Assembly: GCA_023386955.1 (NCBI GenBank)
Contig: JAEWIS010000026.1
Span: 186,001-250,000 of the forward strand
DNA from: Bacillota bacterium
GTDB lineage: Bacteria > Bacillota > Bacilli > Paenibacillales > NBRC-103111
DNA: 64,000 nucleotides
Direction: 5' to 3'
Shown piece by piece: positions 17,533 to 26,457 of the stretch. Position 1 is the stretch's first letter. Every line of letters begins with the position of its first letter. The notes beneath the pieces were generated by a model. The model ran no database searches. It saw only the letters and a program-made list of their open reading frames with translations, and had not been told where the DNA came from. The position numbers and the translations under genes were made by a program.

Positions 17533-18907
17533 CCCGCTGGACGGTCTTGTTAAGCTGGCCCGGTCCGTCTCTGGCGGGGAGCCTGTCCGGGACGCCATCG
17601 TCAGCGATATCTACCGGACCACCAAAGAGCTGGTTGGTGAGACGGTCCGCTACGAGGATAAGAAAAAGCTGCAAAGCACCTATAAGCTGGACCGGATCGT
17701 CACCTCCAAGCTCTGGGGTTATCCCATCATGTTCGCCATGCTGGGCCTGGTGTTCTGGATCACTATTGCCGGGGCCAATGTTCCCTCCGGGCTTCTGGCG
17801 GATTTCTTCGGTTGGATCGAAGGGTATCTGACCCGGGGCTTCCAGGCGGTGCATGCACCTGAATGGCTGCATGGTCTCTTAGTATTGGGCTTCTTCCGCG
17901 GTTCCTCCTGGGTGGTCAGCGTGATGCTTCCTCCGATGGCTATTTTCTTCCCGGTGTTCGCCCTGTTGGAGAACTTCGGATATTTGCCCCGGGTGGCCTT
18001 CAACATGGACCGTCTCTTCAAAAAATCCGGCGGTCACGGCAAGCAGGCCCTGACCATGTCCATGGGCTTCGGCTGCAACGCAGCGGCAATTATGTCCACC
18101 CGGATTATCGAATCGCCCCGGGAGCGGATGCTGGCTATTCTGACCAATAATTTTGTGCCCTGTAACGGGCGTTGGCCGACGCTGATCCTGCTGTCCTCCT
18201 TATTTATGGCGGCGGGGGCGGCAAGCGGGCTGCAATCCCTGGCCACCGCGATGGTGGTGATGGGCATGGTGCTGTTCGGCATCGCCATTACGCTGACCGT
18301 GTCGTGGGCCTTGTCCAAAACAGCGCTGAAGGGTGTGCCCTCCCACTACACGCTGGAGCTGCCGCCTTACCGCAGGCCGCAAATTTGGAAAACCATCCTG
18401 CTGAGCTCTCGGGACAAATCCCTGAACGTGCTGACCCGCGCTTTGGTGGTGGCAGCACCTGCAGGTGTCATCACCTGGATTCTTGGCAATGTGTTCGTGG
18501 GCGGAACCAGCGTGTTGGACCATATGGCGGCGTTTTTTGACCCTTTTGCCCAGCTGCTGGGAATGGACGGCTTCATTGTAATGGCCTTCATTCTGGGCTT
18601 GCCCGCCAATGAAGTGGTGATTCCCATTCTGCTGATGGGGTATCTCTCCTCGGGGGCTATGGTGGATGCCGACGGCATCGGCAATATCAAGGACATTCTG
18701 CTGCAGCATGGCTGGACCTGGCTGACGGCGCTGAATATGATGCTGTTTTCCCTGCTCCACTACCCGTGCGGCACCACGCTGTACAATATTTACAAAGAAA
18801 CCAAGAGCAAAAAATGGACCTTCGTGTCCGCCGCGCTTCCCCTGGCTATTGCCATCGGGGTCACGTTCCTCACCGCCACAGCGGCAAGGCTGTTCGGCTG
18901 GGTGTAA
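17501..18907 (+). CDS. FeoB, membrane permease polypeptide (nucleoside-recognition/Gate domains)
   Basis: A 468-residue membrane protein matching the FeoB C-terminal region. Two Gate-type halves contain the conserved GFGCNAAAIMSTR and NNFVPCNGRWPTL segments, and later GLPANEVVIPILLMGYLS. It forms the Fe2+ pathway driven by the GTPase encoded just upstream. Start ATG at 17501 is chosen because AAAGGAG (17485-17491) sits 9 bases upstream, inside the previous gene. The first ~75 residues are soluble and could dock the GTPase. Commonly annotated as a nucleoside-recognition-domain protein. Confidence 0.9.
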   Translation: MADPHAITSPDPLDGLVKLARSVSGGEPVRDAIVSDIYRTTKELVGETVRYEDKKKLQSTYKLDRIVTSKLWGYPIMFAMLGLVFWITIAGANVPSGLLADFFGWIEGYLTRGFQAVHAPEWLHGLLVLGFFRGSSWVVSVMLPPMAIFFPVFALLENFGYLPRVAFNMDRLFKKSGGHGKQALTMSMGFGCNAAAIMSTRIIESPRERMLAILTNNFVPCNGRWPTLILLSSLFMAAGAASGLQSLATAMVVMGMVLFGIAITLTVSWALSKTALKGVPSHYTLELPPYRRPQIWKTILLSSRDKSLNVLTRALVVAAPAGVITWILGNVFVGGTSVLDHMAAFFDPFAQLLGMDGFIVMAFILGLPANEVVIPILLMGYLSSGAMVDADGIGNIKDILLQHGWTWLTALNMMLFSLLHYPCGTTLYNIYKETKSKKWTFVSAALPLAIAIGVTFLTATAARLFGWV

Positions 18908-19031
18908 GGCTTTTGCGGCTGCCTGCTGCCAACTGGTGAGATCTCGCGCGCCTAGGAGCGCTGCCGCAGCCTGTTTCGGGCTGGCAGTATCCGGCAGCTC
19001 TGCCTACCCGCGTTCTGGAGCCAGGGCGGGC
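18908..19031. other. Gap after feoB, no gene recognised
   Basis: GC-rich DNA with short imperfect inverted repeats (CTGCCGCAGCC../GGGCTGGCAG). No clear terminator T-run and no supported coding frame. Confidence 0.4.
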
Positions 19032-19216
19032 GTTACGGACACACGTTCCGCTATTTTGCCCATATTTGCTTTTTTGCAGACTTATCGGACAGAGGAGCCT
19101 TTATTTGACCAAGCGGGCTAGGAAAAAGCCTGTTGTTGGCCAAATAGCGGATTCTCTGTCCGTTTGCGTCGGGAAATACCGATTTTCCGCCATATAGCGG
19201 AACCATAGTCCGTTAG
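19032..19216. repeat. Palindromic 50-bp-spaced element, family C, copy 1
   Basis: Direct units carry CGGAC at 19036 and 19086; inverted units carry GTCCG at 19158 and 19208. Both spacings are exactly 50 bp. Each unit is a short hairpin of CGGA..TCCG type followed by CTATTT/TTATTT. Confidence 0.85.
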
Positions 19217-19225
19217 GCTTTATAC

Positions 19226-19480
19226 CTCCGCCACTGCCCACGGGCACCCTCCATGACTCCCCACCGTCACTCTCTACCGTCACTCACACTGTCGCTCTCC
19301 CCACCGCCACAACTCCACTCTTCATAATTCAATACGCCACCTCCACAACTCCGTTCTTCTGCATTGCGGCCACTTCCCATCCCACTGGTGAGCGTTTTGC
19401 ATTCCAACCATTGTGAACCGCCAGCCTCCCCTCCTTGAAAAACACCTTCGCCGATAGATTGCCCGGACAGGCCCCGGGCT
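19226..19480. other. Pyrimidine-rich low-complexity intergenic tract
   Basis: The plus strand is dominated by CACTC, CCACC and CCGTCACTC-like runs with no credible start, ribosome site or conserved protein in any frame. Possibly decayed sequence. It separates the family C element from the yqfC promoter. Confidence 0.4.
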
Positions 19481-19509
19481 TCATAATCCCGCGGGACCGC
19501 GCATAGGCT
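19481..19509 (+). promoter_or_regulatory. Sigma-E-like sporulation promoter of yqfC-yqfD
   Basis: TCATAAT (19481-19487), a 14-base spacer, then CATAGGCT (19502-19509) resembles the mother-cell sigma-E consensus. yqfC and yqfD are sigma-E genes in B. subtilis. Confidence 0.55.
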
Positions 19510-19569
19510 GTAACGATACGATTGTGTTTACGAGACAGCTGCACCAGCTTAGGAGGGAGAACCACGCCC

Positions 19570-19848
19570 ATGCGCCGCATCCGCAAAAAGCTTGATCAAT
19601 GGACCGCCGGAATCCTGGATATTCCGGAGGATATCGCCCAGGATATACCCCGCTTGACCATGATCGGTAATCTCAGACTGCTAATCGAGAATCACCGGGG
19701 TGTGCTTCATTTTTCCGAAGATCGCCTGCTGTTGGCCCTGTCCCGGGGAAAGGTGGAAATCACCGGGAGCAACTTGAGCATCCGGACCATTATGGCGGAG
19801 GAAGTGCTGGTGGAGGGCATCATCCGCGGGTTGGAATACATTCCCTAA
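19570..19848 (+). CDS. yqfC: Sporulation protein YqfC
   Basis: A 92-residue YabP/YqfC-family protein: DIPEDIAQDIPRLTMIGNLRLLIENHRGV, and the end TIMAEEVLVEGIIRGLEYIP is diagnostic. It is made in the mother cell during sporulation and always accompanies yqfD. AGGAGGGAGA lies about 10 bases before the ATG at 19570; an upstream in-frame start lacks a ribosome site. yqfD follows after 21 bases. Confidence 0.94.
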   Translation: MRRIRKKLDQWTAGILDIPEDIAQDIPRLTMIGNLRLLIENHRGVLHFSEDRLLLALSRGKVEITGSNLSIRTIMAEEVLVEGIIRGLEYIP

Positions 19849-19869
19849 ACGTAAGGAGTTGTGTGAGAC

Positions 19870-21057
19870 ATGCAGCCGCTTTTTATCCGAAAGCTTCGCG
19901 GTTATGTGAGGGTTACCATCAGAGGAGGGGAGATTGAGCTCTTCCTGAACAAAGCGGCAGGGTTGGAATTCCAGATCTGGGATATCCGCCTCACTGGCCC
20001 CCGGACGGCCACCGCTAATCTGGTGTTGAAGGATTTTTTTCGAATGCGGCCGCTTCTGAAGGAGACAGGCTGCCGGGTTCACGTAGAAAAGCGGGAGGGT
20101 GTGCCCTTTATGCTGGGGCGCCTGGAGAGGCGGAAATTTTTTGCAGTGGGGATTATCGGCTTCTTCATTGGCATCTACCTGCTGTCCTCCCTGGTGTGGC
20201 AGGTGGAGGTGGAGGGCAATGACACCGTGCCCACCTATGAAATTCTGCAGGCTGCCAAGCTCCAGGGCATCAAACCGTACCAATGGACCTTCCGGCTCCC
20301 GCCCATGGACGAAATGGCCCGGGACCTGCACAGAGAGCTGCCGGATATCTCCTGGATCGGGATCGAACGGCAGGGCACCCGCATTGTCATTAAGGTGGTG
20401 GAGGCCGCCAAGCCGGAAAAGCATGAGCTCTTAAGCCCTCGCCATCTGGTGGCGTCCAAAAGTGCTGTGGTGACCGAGGTGCGTTCCACCAAGGGCAAAC
20501 CTGTTGTGGAGCCCAACCGCTATGTGAAAAAAGGGGACATCCTCATCTCCGGGATCATCGGCGACGAGGTGAACCGGCAGGTGGTGCCGGCGGAGGGCAG
20601 CGTGCGCGGCATCGTGTGGTACGAATCCAAGCTGGAGATTCCCATTGCCCCGCAATATATGGTGTACACCGGAGAGAGCTTCAGCCGCTTCTATCTGGTT
20701 CTGGGTGGACGGGCCCTCCAGCTCACCGGCTACGGCAAGGAGGATTATGCGTCGTCGGACAAGCGGGAGGCCCGTACGGCGCTGGGGTGGAAAAGCTACA
20801 GCCTGCCCTTCGGCTGGATCAAGGAGAAGGTTCTGGAAACCCGTGTGGACGGCGGGACACAAGGGCCTGAAGCGGCCAGGGCGGCAGGAATGGAACGGGC
20901 CAAGGCGGATATTTTAATGCATGCCGGCAAGGATGCCCGGTTCGTTTCTTACAATGTTTTGCAAGAGAAGACCGACAATGGTAAAGTGTATATGAATGTG
21001 CTTTTCCAGGTGGAGGAAACCATTTCGGAAGAATTAGCTATCGTCCAAGGAGAATGA
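19870..21057 (+). CDS. yqfD: Sporulation protein YqfD
   Basis: A 395-residue membrane protein of the YqfD/SpoIV family. It has a soluble N-terminal domain, one central helix (KFFAVGIIGFFIGIYLLSSLVW, about residues 92-113) and a long extracytoplasmic C-terminal domain with FtsQ/POTRA-like strands (VEVEGNDTVPTYEILQAAKLQGIKP). It acts in the mother-cell stage of sporulation. TAAGGAG precedes the ATG. The stop overlaps phoH by four bases (ATGA), so phoH is likely translationally coupled. Confidence 0.95.
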   Translation: MQPLFIRKLRGYVRVTIRGGEIELFLNKAAGLEFQIWDIRLTGPRTATANLVLKDFFRMRPLLKETGCRVHVEKREGVPFMLGRLERRKFFAVGIIGFFIGIYLLSSLVWQVEVEGNDTVPTYEILQAAKLQGIKPYQWTFRLPPMDEMARDLHRELPDISWIGIERQGTRIVIKVVEAAKPEKHELLSPRHLVASKSAVVTEVRSTKGKPVVEPNRYVKKGDILISGIIGDEVNRQVVPAEGSVRGIVWYESKLEIPIAPQYMVYTGESFSRFYLVLGGRALQLTGYGKEDYASSDKREARTALGWKSYSLPFGWIKEKVLETRVDGGTQGPEAARAAGMERAKADILMHAGKDARFVSYNVLQEKTDNGKVYMNVLFQVEETISEELAIVQGE

Positions 21058-22046
21058 GACATTTGACAGAACACAACAAGCAGGAAGACACCATTAGAAT
21101 TCAGGTAAAGGATGCCCAAGAGGCATTGGCCCTGTTCGGGCCCCAGGATAAATTTCTTCATATTATCGAGCAGGAAACCAACGCCCGGATTTTCTCCCGG
21201 GAGGCGGAGATTACCATTCAAGGGCCGGTGAAGGAGCTGGAGTCCCTTCGGCAGCTGTTCGAGGTGCTGCTTGCTCTGGTCCGCAACAATTATGCCGTGA
21301 CAGAGCGGGATGTCTCCTACGCGGTGGAATTGTCCAAGCAGATGATGGCCGATCAGCTTCTGGAGCTGTTCAAGGGTGAAATTACGGTGACCCACCGGGG
21401 CAAGCCCATCCGTGTCAAAACCATCGGCCAGAAGAAGTATGTGAATCTGATCAAAAAACGGGACATCGTCTTCGGCATCGGCCCTGCCGGTACAGGCAAA
21501 ACCTATCTGGCTGTGGTGCTGGCGGTGGTGGCTCTGAAGGAAGGCTCCGTGAAGCGGATCGTGCTGACCCGTCCTGCGGTGGAGGCCGGTGAAAACCTGG
21601 GCTTCCTGCCCGGGGATCTTCAGGAGAAGGTGGACCCCTATCTGCGCCCCTTGTACGATGCGTTAAACGATGTTCTCGGACCCGAGCAGGTGGCCAAGTC
21701 CCTGGAGCGGGGAACCATCGAAATTGCCCCCTTGGCGTATATGCGGGGACGGACGCTGGACGATTCGTTCATCATTATGGATGAGGCCCAGAACTCCACT
21801 CCCGAGCAGATGAAAATGTTCTTGACCCGGTTAGGTTTCGGGTCCAAGATGGTAATAACAGGGGACGTAACCCAGATCGATCTTCCCCGTGGCAAGAAGT
21901 CCGGCCTGATGGAAGCGGACCGGATTTTGAAGCAGGTGGAGGAGATCGGGTTTATCTATTTTGACGAGCAGGATGTAGTGCGCCACTCGCTGGTGCAGAA
22001 GATCATCGTCGCTTACACGGAGGATGCGGAAAAAAACGCGCCCTAA
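21054..22046 (+). CDS. PhoH family ATPase
   Basis: A 330-residue PhoH-like protein. An N-terminal KH-like region (RIFSREAEITIQGPVKELESLRQLFEVL) precedes the P-loop GPAGTGKTYLAV near residue 143. Walker B DSFIIMDEAQN is near 240, and the TRLGFGSKMVITGD segment follows. Members are predicted RNA-linked ATPases or helicases. Position between yqfD and the HD phosphohydrolase, upstream of ybeY, is conserved across Firmicutes and links it to rRNA maturation. Confidence 0.95.
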   Translation: MRHLTEHNKQEDTIRIQVKDAQEALALFGPQDKFLHIIEQETNARIFSREAEITIQGPVKELESLRQLFEVLLALVRNNYAVTERDVSYAVELSKQMMADQLLELFKGEITVTHRGKPIRVKTIGQKKYVNLIKKRDIVFGIGPAGTGKTYLAVVLAVVALKEGSVKRIVLTRPAVEAGENLGFLPGDLQEKVDPYLRPLYDALNDVLGPEQVAKSLERGTIEIAPLAYMRGRTLDDSFIIMDEAQNSTPEQMKMFLTRLGFGSKMVITGDVTQIDLPRGKKSGLMEADRILKQVEEIGFIYFDEQDVVRHSLVQKIIVAYTEDAEKNAP

Positions 22047-22123
22047 AACTGGGTCGGGTCATGTTCCGGAAGCCTTGAAGCGGGCCTTGCCCTGCTTCAA
22101 GGACTTCTTCGATAAGGAAGGGA

Positions 22124-24367
22124 ATGACACTATTCATGATGCGTAACAGTATGAAAGCCAAGGCGAATTTCAGCAGCCGCCCGGGAGGGTGGAAGCAGGC
22201 GGGAAGCGTGCGCTTCCTGCTGTTCGCGTTGTTTGCGGTGCTTTTGTATCTGATTTTGGCCGACAAGCTGGTGCCCAAAACCTATGATATCGTGCCCAAT
22301 ACCCCGGCAAGCAGCACCATCCGGGCGCCCCAGCAGTTCCCGTTGGAGAAGGAAACCCAAAAAGCCAGGGACGAGGCGGCGGCCAAGGTGACGCCCGTCT
22401 ACAAAATGATTTCCCTGCGCAATGACACGCTGATCGATGCGCTGTACGAGAAGCTGATCGCCAACAATGCCAATTCCAGCTTAGCCCAGGAAACCAAAAC
22501 CAGCCTGTATAAGGATGTGTTTCCATCGGTGATGAGCGATTTTATCCAGCAGACCGTAAGCGGCATGGGCCGCAACAGCCTGTACGGCGCCAAGCTCCAG
22601 GAGGAAACCGGCGCCAAAATGAAGGAGCAGATCTACAAAATTCCCGAGGAGGCGTATTACAAGCTGCCTCTTCTGTCCAAAGAGGATCTGGCCGCCATGC
22701 AGCCGGTTACCCTGGAAATCGTTCAGAAGCTGATGAACGAACAAATTTTGGATGCGGCTACAGCACGCTCCAAGGTAACGGAGCTGGTCAATTCCTCTAA
22801 CCTGACGAAGAATACACAGCGGGAACTGGTCCAGGAGATCGCCCGCTTTTCTATCACCCCAAATTCCTTCTTTGATGCGGATGCCACGGATAAGGCCAAG
22901 GCAGAGGCCAGAGAAGCCACTCCCCAGGTTGTGATTGAGAAGGGGAATGTGATTGTGGCCGAGGGGGATATGATATCCGAGGAGATCTACCAGCGTCTGG
23001 CCAAGCTGGATTTGTTGAAGGATAAGGGAACCCATTGGCCGCAAATCGGACTTTGGCTTATGGTCGCCCTGATTATGGTGGGGTTGTACGCATACCTGGA
23101 GCACACAGGCTCTTTGGCAGGCCGCAACAATGCGCAGCTTCTGATGCTGGGTGCCATCATGTTTGTCAATTATCTGGTCATGAAGCTGGTTGCGCTGGGG
23201 CAAACCCTGGATTATCCGTTTATCGGCTTCCTGGCGCCGGTATCTCTGGGAACCATGCTGCTGGTGCTGTTGATGAACGACCGTCTGGCTTTTGTGGTTT
23301 CCATTCTGACCAGTATCGTCGCCAGTGTGATCTTCAACAACCAGCCGGAGTTTCTGTTTGATTTCCGGTACGGGTTTTTGTCCATTGTGATCTGTTTTGC
23401 AGCCGTTTATTCCCTGCATAAGGCCAGCCAGCGCTCCTCCATTCTGAAGGCGGGTACGATTGTTTCCCTCTTCGGACTGGTGGGGATGCTGATCCTGTTC
23501 CTGCTGGACAGCCATTATACGGTGAAGGATATCGCCTTTGCCAGTGCCTTCACCATTGCGGGTGGCCTGATTACGGCCATCTTCGTTATCGGGCTGATGC
23601 CGGTGTTCGAAACGGCCTTTGGCATTCTGTCGCCCCTGAAGCTGGTGGAGCTGTCCAATCCGAACCACCCGCTTCTGCGGAAGCTGCTGACGGAAACACC
23701 GGGCACCTACCATCACAGCATTATGGTGGGCAATCTGGCGGAAGCGGCAGCCGAGGCGGTCAAGGCCGACGGACTGCTGTGCCGGGTAGGCTCGTATTAT
23801 CATGATATCGGCAAAACCAAACGGCCCAGCTATTTCATTGAGAACCAGCAGAATATCGAGAATCCCCATGACAGCATCGCGCCATCCTTAAGCACCTCCA
23901 TCATTGTGGCCCATGCGCGGGACGGGGTGGAAATGCTGAAGGAGCATAAGATGCCCAAGCAGATCCGGGATATCGCCGAGCAGCACCACGGTACGACCCT
24001 GCTGAAATACTTTTACCATAAAGCCATGCAGCAGGCGGATGAGGAAGGAAAGGCCAAAATCCGCGAGGAGGATTTCCGCTATCCCGGCCCTAAGGCCCAG
24101 TCCAAGGAATCGGCGATTGTGGGCATTGCCGACAGTGTGGAGGCTGCCGTGCGGTCCTTGCGCAACCCGACGGTGGAGCAGATCGATTCCCTGGTCCAGA
24201 AAATCATCAAAAGCCGGCTGGATGACGGCCAGTTTAATGAGTGCGATATGACCTTGAAGGAGCTGGATACGGTAGCGAAGGCCCTGAACGAAACGCTGCT
24301 GGGCATTTTCCACTCCCGTATTGAGTATCCGGCGGACATTCCAAATAGTCCCCCAAAAGTGACGTGA
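22124..24367 (+). CDS. 7TM-HD family cyclic-di-AMP phosphodiesterase (PgpH/YqfF type)
   Basis: A 747-residue membrane enzyme. An N-terminal helix (FLLFALFAVLLYLILADKL) is followed by a large extracellular 7TMR-HDED domain (to about residue 300). Seven membrane helices run from about 310 to 500, then a cytosolic HD domain with TYHHSIMVGNLAE, SYYHDIGK and EQHHG metal ligands. PgpH-type proteins hydrolyse c-di-AMP. AAGGAAGGG lies just before the ATG at 22124. It sits in the conserved phoH-yqfF-ybeY order. Confidence 0.94.
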   Translation: MTLFMMRNSMKAKANFSSRPGGWKQAGSVRFLLFALFAVLLYLILADKLVPKTYDIVPNTPASSTIRAPQQFPLEKETQKARDEAAAKVTPVYKMISLRNDTLIDALYEKLIANNANSSLAQETKTSLYKDVFPSVMSDFIQQTVSGMGRNSLYGAKLQEETGAKMKEQIYKIPEEAYYKLPLLSKEDLAAMQPVTLEIVQKLMNEQILDAATARSKVTELVNSSNLTKNTQRELVQEIARFSITPNSFFDADATDKAKAEAREATPQVVIEKGNVIVAEGDMISEEIYQRLAKLDLLKDKGTHWPQIGLWLMVALIMVGLYAYLEHTGSLAGRNNAQLLMLGAIMFVNYLVMKLVALGQTLDYPFIGFLAPVSLGTMLLVLLMNDRLAFVVSILTSIVASVIFNNQPEFLFDFRYGFLSIVICFAAVYSLHKASQRSSILKAGTIVSLFGLVGMLILFLLDSHYTVKDIAFASAFTIAGGLITAIFVIGLMPVFETAFGILSPLKLVELSNPNHPLLRKLLTETPGTYHHSIMVGNLAEAAAEAVKADGLLCRVGSYYHDIGKTKRPSYFIENQQNIENPHDSIAPSLSTSIIVAHARDGVEMLKEHKMPKQIRDIAEQHHGTTLLKYFYHKAMQQADEEGKAKIREEDFRYPGPKAQSKESAIVGIADSVEAAVRSLRNPTVEQIDSLVQKIIKSRLDDGQFNECDMTLKELDTVAKALNETLLGIFHSRIEYPADIPNSPPKVT

Positions 24368-24457
24368 TGCTTTGTAGCGTATTCCGATTACTTTTGGGGG
24401 AGCCCCCATTAAGGGCTGGCTAACATAAAGAACATTTAGAGAAAAAGGATGATACCC

Positions 24458-25042
24458 TTGAACCTATATCTGGAATGCAACAATGATCAGGAAGCCTATG
24501 AGATTACACCTGCTTTAATGGATATGCTGAAGGAGCTGCTCCGGTTGGCGGGGGAGTTGGAGCAGGTGGATTCCGGCGAGGTGGCGCTGTCCTTTGTGGA
24601 CGATGAAACCATCCGCCAGCTGAATAAGGATTACCGGGGCATCGACAAGGCTACGGACGTGCTGTCCTTCGCCATGACCGAATCCACAGAGGATGAGCTT
24701 CCCATCTATTATGACGATGAGAACCTCGAGGATGTAGAGCTGGAGCAGCTGCAGGAAATGTCGGAGCTGGGGCTTCTCGACGGCGGGGAGGAGACGCTGG
24801 AGGAGTTTGAGGAGGAGCCGGAGAATCTGCTGGCCGAACCCCTGGGTGACATTGTTATCTCCATTCCGAAAGCGTTGGCCCAGGCGGAGGAGTATGGGCA
24901 TTCGGCAGAGCGGGAAATCGGCTTTTTGTTTGTCCACGGTTTCCTGCATCTGATCGGCTATGACCATATGACCGAGGAAGACGAAAAAATCATGTTCGGA
25001 AAGCAGGAAGAGATTCTGGCGAAGGCAGGGATCACCCGTTGA
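24458..25042 (+). CDS. ybeY: Endoribonuclease YbeY with an acidic insertion
   Basis: The rRNA-maturation endoribonuclease. LSFVDDETIRQLNKDYRGIDKATDVLSFAM and the zinc site HGFLHLIGYDH are clear. Between DVLSFAM and the GDIVISI strand there is an unusually long acidic stretch (about 55 residues with runs such as EETLEEFEEEPEN), which raises the length to 194 against about 155-165 normally. TTG at 24458 is preferred because AAAAAGGA sits 8 bases before it; the ATG at 24449 overlaps that site. Overlaps dgkA by four bases. Confidence 0.94.
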   Translation: MNLYLECNNDQEAYEITPALMDMLKELLRLAGELEQVDSGEVALSFVDDETIRQLNKDYRGIDKATDVLSFAMTESTEDELPIYYDDENLEDVELEQLQEMSELGLLDGGEETLEEFEEEPENLLAEPLGDIVISIPKALAQAEEYGHSAEREIGFLFVHGFLHLIGYDHMTEEDEKIMFGKQEEILAKAGITR

Positions 25043-25731
25043 ATCCTTTGGTCCGCTGGTTAAAAAGCATGCGCCATGCCTACGAGGGCATCCAGTACGC
25101 CCTGTCGACGCAGCCCAATATGAAGTTCCACTTTTTTGCGTCCTTTGCCGTGCTGGTGTCGGCCTTGTTTTTCCGGCTGCCGCGGACCGATGTGCTGCTG
25201 CTGCTGTTGGCTATCACTCTTGTTATTGTGACTGAGCTGATTAATACCGGAATCGAAAAAACCGTCGATCTCGCCATGCCCGACCTGCACCCCCTGGCCA
25301 AAATTGCCAAGGATGTGGCAGCCGCCGCGGTGCTGGTGACGGCGGTTTTTGCCGCCGCTGTGGGAGTGGCGGTATTCTACTCCCCGGTGGAGCGGTGGGT
25401 GCGGCACCGGGAACATCCCGATGTGCCGCTGTCCATCGGCTCCGTCTGGCTGTATCTGGCACTGGTAGCCTTGGCGGTGATCGTGGTGCGCACCCGCTTC
25501 CGGGCCAGCGGGCAGCTGAAGCCCAGCCTGTGGATGGCCCTGGCGGTATCCCTGGGCACCCTGATTACCCTCAAAAGCGGGGACACCCTGGTGGGATTGC
25601 TGGCCCTGGTGATGTGCGGCATGTTCCTGGTGATGCTTTATGAAAAACAGGGGCGCTCCCTGGCCGGAATTCTGGCAGGCGGGCTGCTGGGAGCGGTGCT
25701 GACGGTGCTGGCCTTTTTTCTCGGGGGATAG
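25039..25731 (+). CDS. dgkA: Diacylglycerol/undecaprenol kinase family protein with extra C-terminal membrane domain
   Basis: Residues 1-125 are a DgkA-type kinase: SMRHAYEGIQYALSTQPNMKFHFFAS, then ELINTGIEKTVDLAMPDLHPLAKIAKDVAAAAVL with the catalytic glutamate region. In Gram-positives this enzyme phosphorylates undecaprenol for envelope synthesis. Residues about 135-230 add three or four further helices that carry no PAP2 phosphatase motifs, so this is not the known DgkA-PAP2 fusion. TTG at 25039 overlaps the ybeY stop. It is the last gene before a repeat element. Confidence 0.9.
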   Translation: MNPLVRWLKSMRHAYEGIQYALSTQPNMKFHFFASFAVLVSALFFRLPRTDVLLLLLAITLVIVTELINTGIEKTVDLAMPDLHPLAKIAKDVAAAAVLVTAVFAAAVGVAVFYSPVERWVRHREHPDVPLSIGSVWLYLALVALAVIVVRTRFRASGQLKPSLWMALAVSLGTLITLKSGDTLVGLLALVMCGMFLVMLYEKQGRSLAGILAGGLLGAVLTVLAFFLGG

Positions 25732-25752
25732 GATGGTGCGTGGCGCCCCAAA

Positions 25753-25927
25753 TGCATAAGTGCAGTCCGGTAACCGATACGGCGCGGCTGGAGCTGCCTA
25801 TCCTGCAAAAGTGCAGTTATTTTCCGCAAAAACCCTTGTTGTAGGCCATAAGAACGAAAATAACTGCAGATTTGCAGGATGAATGGACAAAACGGAGATT
25901 CCGGGAGAAAATAACTGCAGATTTGCA
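25753..25927. repeat. Palindromic 51-bp-spaced element, family D
   Basis: Direct units TGCA-TAAG-TGCAG (25753) and TGCA-AAAG-TGCAG (25804) are 51 bp apart. Inverted units CTGCAGATTTGCA start at 25864 and 25915, also 51 bp apart. Units 2-4 carry the TTATTTTC or GAAAATAA flank. It fills the dgkA-cdd gap and ends about 30 bases before the cdd ribosome site. Confidence 0.82.
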
Positions 25928-25959
25928 TTTCGGATAGCTGATAAGCAATAAACCAATGA

Positions 25960-26397
<438 letters not shown>

Positions 26398-26457
26398 GAA
26401 AGCTGTTTTACCTGTTACACCATACACCGAAATTTCACCATGAGAGGAATCAAATAT

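Noticed and set aside
16792..18907. feoB as a frameshifted pseudogene
   Set aside because: Both parts are complete by domain and the second has a strong, correctly spaced ribosome site; a natural split explains it better.
19329..19586. An 85-residue minus-strand open frame upstream of yqfC
   Set aside because: It overlaps the yqfC ribosome site and sigma-E-like promoter, has no ribosome site and no recognisable pattern.
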